Source: Thermus albus
GTDB taxonomy: Bacteria; Deinococcota; Deinococci; Deinococcales; Thermaceae
Direction: 5' to 3'
Length of the DNA stretch: 64,000 nucleotides
Assembly (NCBI RefSeq): GCF_022760855.1
Contig: NZ_JAKTNR010000004.1
Span: 186,001-250,000, forward strand
Shown piece after piece: positions 61,810-64,000 of this stretch (its first letter is position 1; each line of letters opens with the position of its first letter). The position numbers and the translations under genes are program-made. The notes under the pieces were generated by a model. It saw nothing but the letters and a program-made list of their open reading frames with translations. It did no database searches and was not told where the DNA came from.

Positions 61810-62826
61810 GTGGAGCGCTTTCCCTGGGTGGAGGTCTTCCGGGGGCTGGCCATCTTGGAGGTGGTCCTCCACCACGTGACGGGCCGCTTCCTGCGGGAGC
61901 TTTCCCCGGGAAGCCCAGAATGGCACCTACTGGCGGCGGCGAACCGCACCCTACACTTTGCCGTGCCCGCCTTCCTCTTCATGACCACTTTGGTCTTGGG
62001 GGCCAGTTTCCTCAGGGAGTTCCGCCTGGGCCGTTACCTAAGGAATCGGGCCCTTCGCCTTCTTTGGCCCTACCTCCTTTGGAGCGGGGTCTACCTGGCC
62101 TTCCGCTACTGGGATTACGGGGTTTTTCAGCCGGAACGCCTTCCCCACCAGCTCCTTTGGGGAAAGGCCTACTTTCACCTCTACTTCCTGGCGGTGGCCC
62201 TGCAGCTTACCCTCCTCCTCCCCCTTTTCCTCCCTCTCCTCAGGCGGAGGCCCCACGGCCTGGTGTTCCTCCTTCTAGGGGTAGGGCTCACCTTGGGGGT
62301 TTACTTTCTGAACCGTCACTACCGCTTTTTGCCCTACCCGGGAAGCTTCGTCCTTTGGTACACCCCGGCCGTCGCCTTGGGGCTTTACCTGGCAAGCCGC
62401 CTCGAGGTTCTACCCCGCCTGCTCCGCTTCTGGCCCTTAGCCCTTTTGCTGGCCGGGGTAGGGCTTTGGGGGTATCTGCCCCTGGCCTTGGAGGTGCTGA
62501 GGCGACTTCCTGTGAACACCTTCCACTACCAGGCCTTTCACTGGCTTTATACCACCGGCATGGCCTTTCTCCTCCTGGCCCTGGCCTATGCCTTGTCCCG
62601 CACCCCCTTGCGGACGCCCCTGGCCTTTTTGGGCCGCTACTCCTTGCAGATCTACCTGCTCCATCCCATGGTGGTGCGCCTTTTGGAGAAACAACCGGCT
62701 TTTCCCGAGCCTTTGGGTCTTAAGCCCGCCTTCGCCGTCTACCTGGCCTTGGCCCTTTTCCTGCCCCTTTTGTTGGCCTACCTCTTGGCCAAGGCCCGGG
62801 TATCCCCCGCCTTTTTTGGCCGATGA
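61810..62826 (+). CDS. Acyltransferase family 3 membrane protein
   Basis: The 338 residues start at a GTG right after the SWIM gene and begin PWVEVFRGLAILEVVLHHVTG, the acyltransferase-3 opening with the catalytic His in the first membrane helix. About ten membrane segments follow, with FLFMTTLVLGASFLREF and the C-terminal SLQIYLLHPMVVRLLE typical of the family. Such enzymes O-acetylate surface polysaccharides, peptidoglycan or lipids. The stop overlaps the next gene by four bases (ATGA), so a hydrolase and an acyltransferase are paired. Confidence 0.88.
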   Translation: MERFPWVEVFRGLAILEVVLHHVTGRFLRELSPGSPEWHLLAAANRTLHFAVPAFLFMTTLVLGASFLREFRLGRYLRNRALRLLWPYLLWSGVYLAFRYWDYGVFQPERLPHQLLWGKAYFHLYFLAVALQLTLLLPLFLPLLRRRPHGLVFLLLGVGLTLGVYFLNRHYRFLPYPGSFVLWYTPAVALGLYLASRLEVLPRLLRFWPLALLLAGVGLWGYLPLALEVLRRLPVNTFHYQAFHWLYTTGMAFLLLALAYALSRTPLRTPLAFLGRYSLQIYLLHPMVVRLLEKQPAFPEPLGLKPAFAVYLALALFLPLLLAYLLAKARVSPAFFGR

Positions 62827-63728
62827 GGGCCTTCGCGGTCTGGCTCCTGGCCCTAGCTCTTGGCCTGTTCTGGGGTCTGCGGTCGGCAAGCCCTGGGCTG
62901 AAGAGGGTGGAAGAAGGTGTGGTTTACGGGCGGGAGGGGGTTTCCCTGTTTGCCCAAGTCTGCTCGCCGCAAGGGGCCACGGACCGGGCGGTGATCTTGG
63001 TGCCGGGTGGCTTCGGCCCTCCCACCTTGGATATGGAAAAGCGGTGCCGCCTCTATGCGGAGAAGGGGGTGGTGGCCTTGGTGCCCCACCTCAGAGGCCG
63101 GGGGAAAAGTGAGGGAAAGGTGACCGGTTGCCTAAAGGAAGCCGAGGACGTGGCCCTTATGGCCCGCCTCCTTCCCCAGATGGGGATAAGGCGCCACGCC
63201 TACGCCGGCTACTCCCTGGGAGCCTGCGTGGCCCTAAAGGCGGCGGCCCTGGAGGGAAGGGCCAGGGGTGTGGCCTTTGTCATCGGCCCGGTGGACTTTG
63301 CCGAACAGGTGGAGATCCTGAGGAAAGCCCGCCCCGACGCCCTGAAACGTTGGCGGGAGGTCTTCGGTGGGCTTCCGGAGGAGTGCCCGGCCTGCTACGC
63401 CCGGCAGAGCCCCTTGCCCCATGCGGCCCGCCTTGGGGCTCCCCTTCTCATCCTGCAGGCGGGCAACGACCCCCTTATTCCCTCCACGCAGGCCTGCCGC
63501 CTGAGGGATGTGCGGGAGGAAGCCGGCCGCAAGGTGCACCAGGTGGCCCTCACCCGGGAAGGGAAGCCCTGGACGGAGCCCCTCACCAAGGGCCGGGCCT
63601 GCCTCAGGCCCACGGGGTTTGGCCCCTTGGGGGAGGACCACCTGGTCCTCTTCCCCGATCTCCACCATGCGGTGATTCCCGCTATGGAGGCCCTGGTGGA
63701 GCGGTTTGTCCTAGCCTGGCTCCGTTAG
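62823..63728 (+). CDS. Exported alpha/beta hydrolase (dienelactone-hydrolase-like)
   Basis: The 301 residues start with a membrane anchor or signal peptide (AVWLLALALGLFWGL). An alpha/beta-hydrolase core follows: VPGGFGPPTLD, LRGRGKSEG, the nucleophile elbow AGYSLGACVAL (Ser near 130), ILQAGNDPLIPS (Asp) and PDLHHAVIP (His). Four cysteines (KRCRLY, TGCLKE, CPAC) may form disulfides, which fits an extracytoplasmic site. The substrate is probably an ester or acyl group on envelope material, given the acyltransferase gene just before. Confidence 0.85.
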   Translation: MRAFAVWLLALALGLFWGLRSASPGLKRVEEGVVYGREGVSLFAQVCSPQGATDRAVILVPGGFGPPTLDMEKRCRLYAEKGVVALVPHLRGRGKSEGKVTGCLKEAEDVALMARLLPQMGIRRHAYAGYSLGACVALKAAALEGRARGVAFVIGPVDFAEQVEILRKARPDALKRWREVFGGLPEECPACYARQSPLPHAARLGAPLLILQAGNDPLIPSTQACRLRDVREEAGRKVHQVALTREGKPWTEPLTKGRACLRPTGFGPLGEDHLVLFPDLHHAVIPAMEALVERFVLAWLR

Positions 63729-64000
63729 GGGGCCAAAAGGGGTATAGCCTGGGCCAGCATCCGCCAAGAAGGGGTTCTAAGGCCTTCGCTTCCCCCACCG
63801 TATAGGCGTGAAGCCCCACCGGAAGGCCCCTAAAAGCCCTTCGCGCCAGGTGGTGAAGGTCTTGGCAGGAAAGCCCTTCGTAGATGAGGGGGGTCCGGGT
63901 CGCTTCCCGGTAGGGCCCGGCCTGTGGCCCAGGAGCCGATGCCGCAGGGGAACGTCTTCCCTTAGCACCCCAAGCCCCTCCTTCAGGCGCCTTAGGATTC
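63725..64000 (-). pseudogene. 3' end of a TenI/ThiE-like gene, apparently frameshifted (runs off the window)
   Basis: Read on the minus strand, one frame gives ILRRLKEGLGVLREDVPLRH from the edge. Another frame gives REATRTPLIYEGLSCQDLHH and LPVGLHAYTVGEAKALEPLL to the stop at 63725. The second part resembles the end of a TenI/ThiE-type TIM barrel, but weakly. The first part seems to belong to the same protein in another frame, so a frameshift near 63900-63930 (true or a sequencing error) is suspected. The stop overlaps that of the hydrolase gene. The family call is tentative. Confidence 0.3.

Overview
The window looks like a chromosome segment of a Thermus species. It is very GC-rich, with codon third positions almost always G or C. 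It carries an SLH-type SlpA S-layer/outer-membrane protein with a typical Thermus leader, a Thermus-type Ap6A Nudix hydrolase, a ROK glucokinase and densely packed genes. Many genes start exactly 6-7 bases after a TANNNT -10 box with no Shine-Dalgarno, which marks leaderless mRNAs. I saw no rRNA, CRISPR array, prophage or intact transposase.

Layout. 1-2.6 kb: end of an unknown gene, an exported beta-rich protein and a small SlpA-like SLH/coiled-coil protein. 2.6-9.4 kb: fabI, a glutaredoxin-like protein, a ZapE/AFG1-type ATPase, then a plus-strand run of deoB, cdaA, cdaR-like ybbR, def and fmt. 9.4-12.1 kb: a membrane protein paired with a Roadblock-like protein, then tRNA-Gln and two tRNA-Glu. 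12.2-18.1 kb: trxB, a DUF4127 protein, a GAF-GAF-HD-GYP c-di-GMP phosphodiesterase and glmS (minus strand), which is preceded by what I read as a glmS ribozyme. 18.1-28.4 kb: slpA with a consensus promoter, uvrB, an orphan E3-binding-domain protein, an M29 aminopeptidase, an ABC-2 exporter, SRP RNA and a class III CoA-transferase.

28.4-39.2 kb: an orphan sugar-type ABC permease, rarA, a degenerate GGDEF membrane protein, the phnDCE-type phosphonate/phosphite ABC transporter, typA, a DUF1028 protein, Ndx1, a gamma-carbonic-anhydrase-like protein and folE. 39.2-48.3 kb is the most unusual protein-coding part. It is a minus-strand block of exported proteins: a subunit-like protein, a periplasmic pilus-chaperone-like protein, a small exported protein, a 1037-residue barrel protein and two lipoproteins. 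The block is divergent from a SARP-like activator with a broken P-loop. The shared intergenic region holds a perfect tandem 11-bp repeat just upstream of a -10 box, which is the geometry of SARP operators. 48.3-52.4 kb: a Cys-rich PAS/LuxR regulator divergent from a Rieske plus molybdopterin pair of the arsenite-oxidase (AioBA) family.

52.4-57.9 kb: glucokinase, DUF2007, an M20 peptidase, an RlmB-type methyltransferase, a universal stress protein, a LOG-family protein, a VOC protein, a HAD phosphatase and a small membrane protein. 57.93-58.47 kb is a 550-bp gene-free stretch of nested hairpins, two short tandem-repeat arrays and an H-type pseudoknot. It is best explained as an orphan structured RNA, possibly an IscB/TnpB-type omega-RNA (HEARO-like) element that has lost its protein gene. 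58.5-64 kb: two members of the AmmeMemoRadiSam system (Memo and radical SAM), a SWIM zinc-finger protein, an acyltransferase-3, an alpha/beta hydrolase and a possibly frameshifted gene end.

Several genes concern nucleotide second messengers (CdaA/CdaR for c-di-AMP, HD-GYP and degenerate GGDEF for c-di-GMP) and the cell envelope (SlpA, SLH paralogue, glmS, pilus-like locus). All function calls come from reading the sequence and remembered family motifs; no database search was run.
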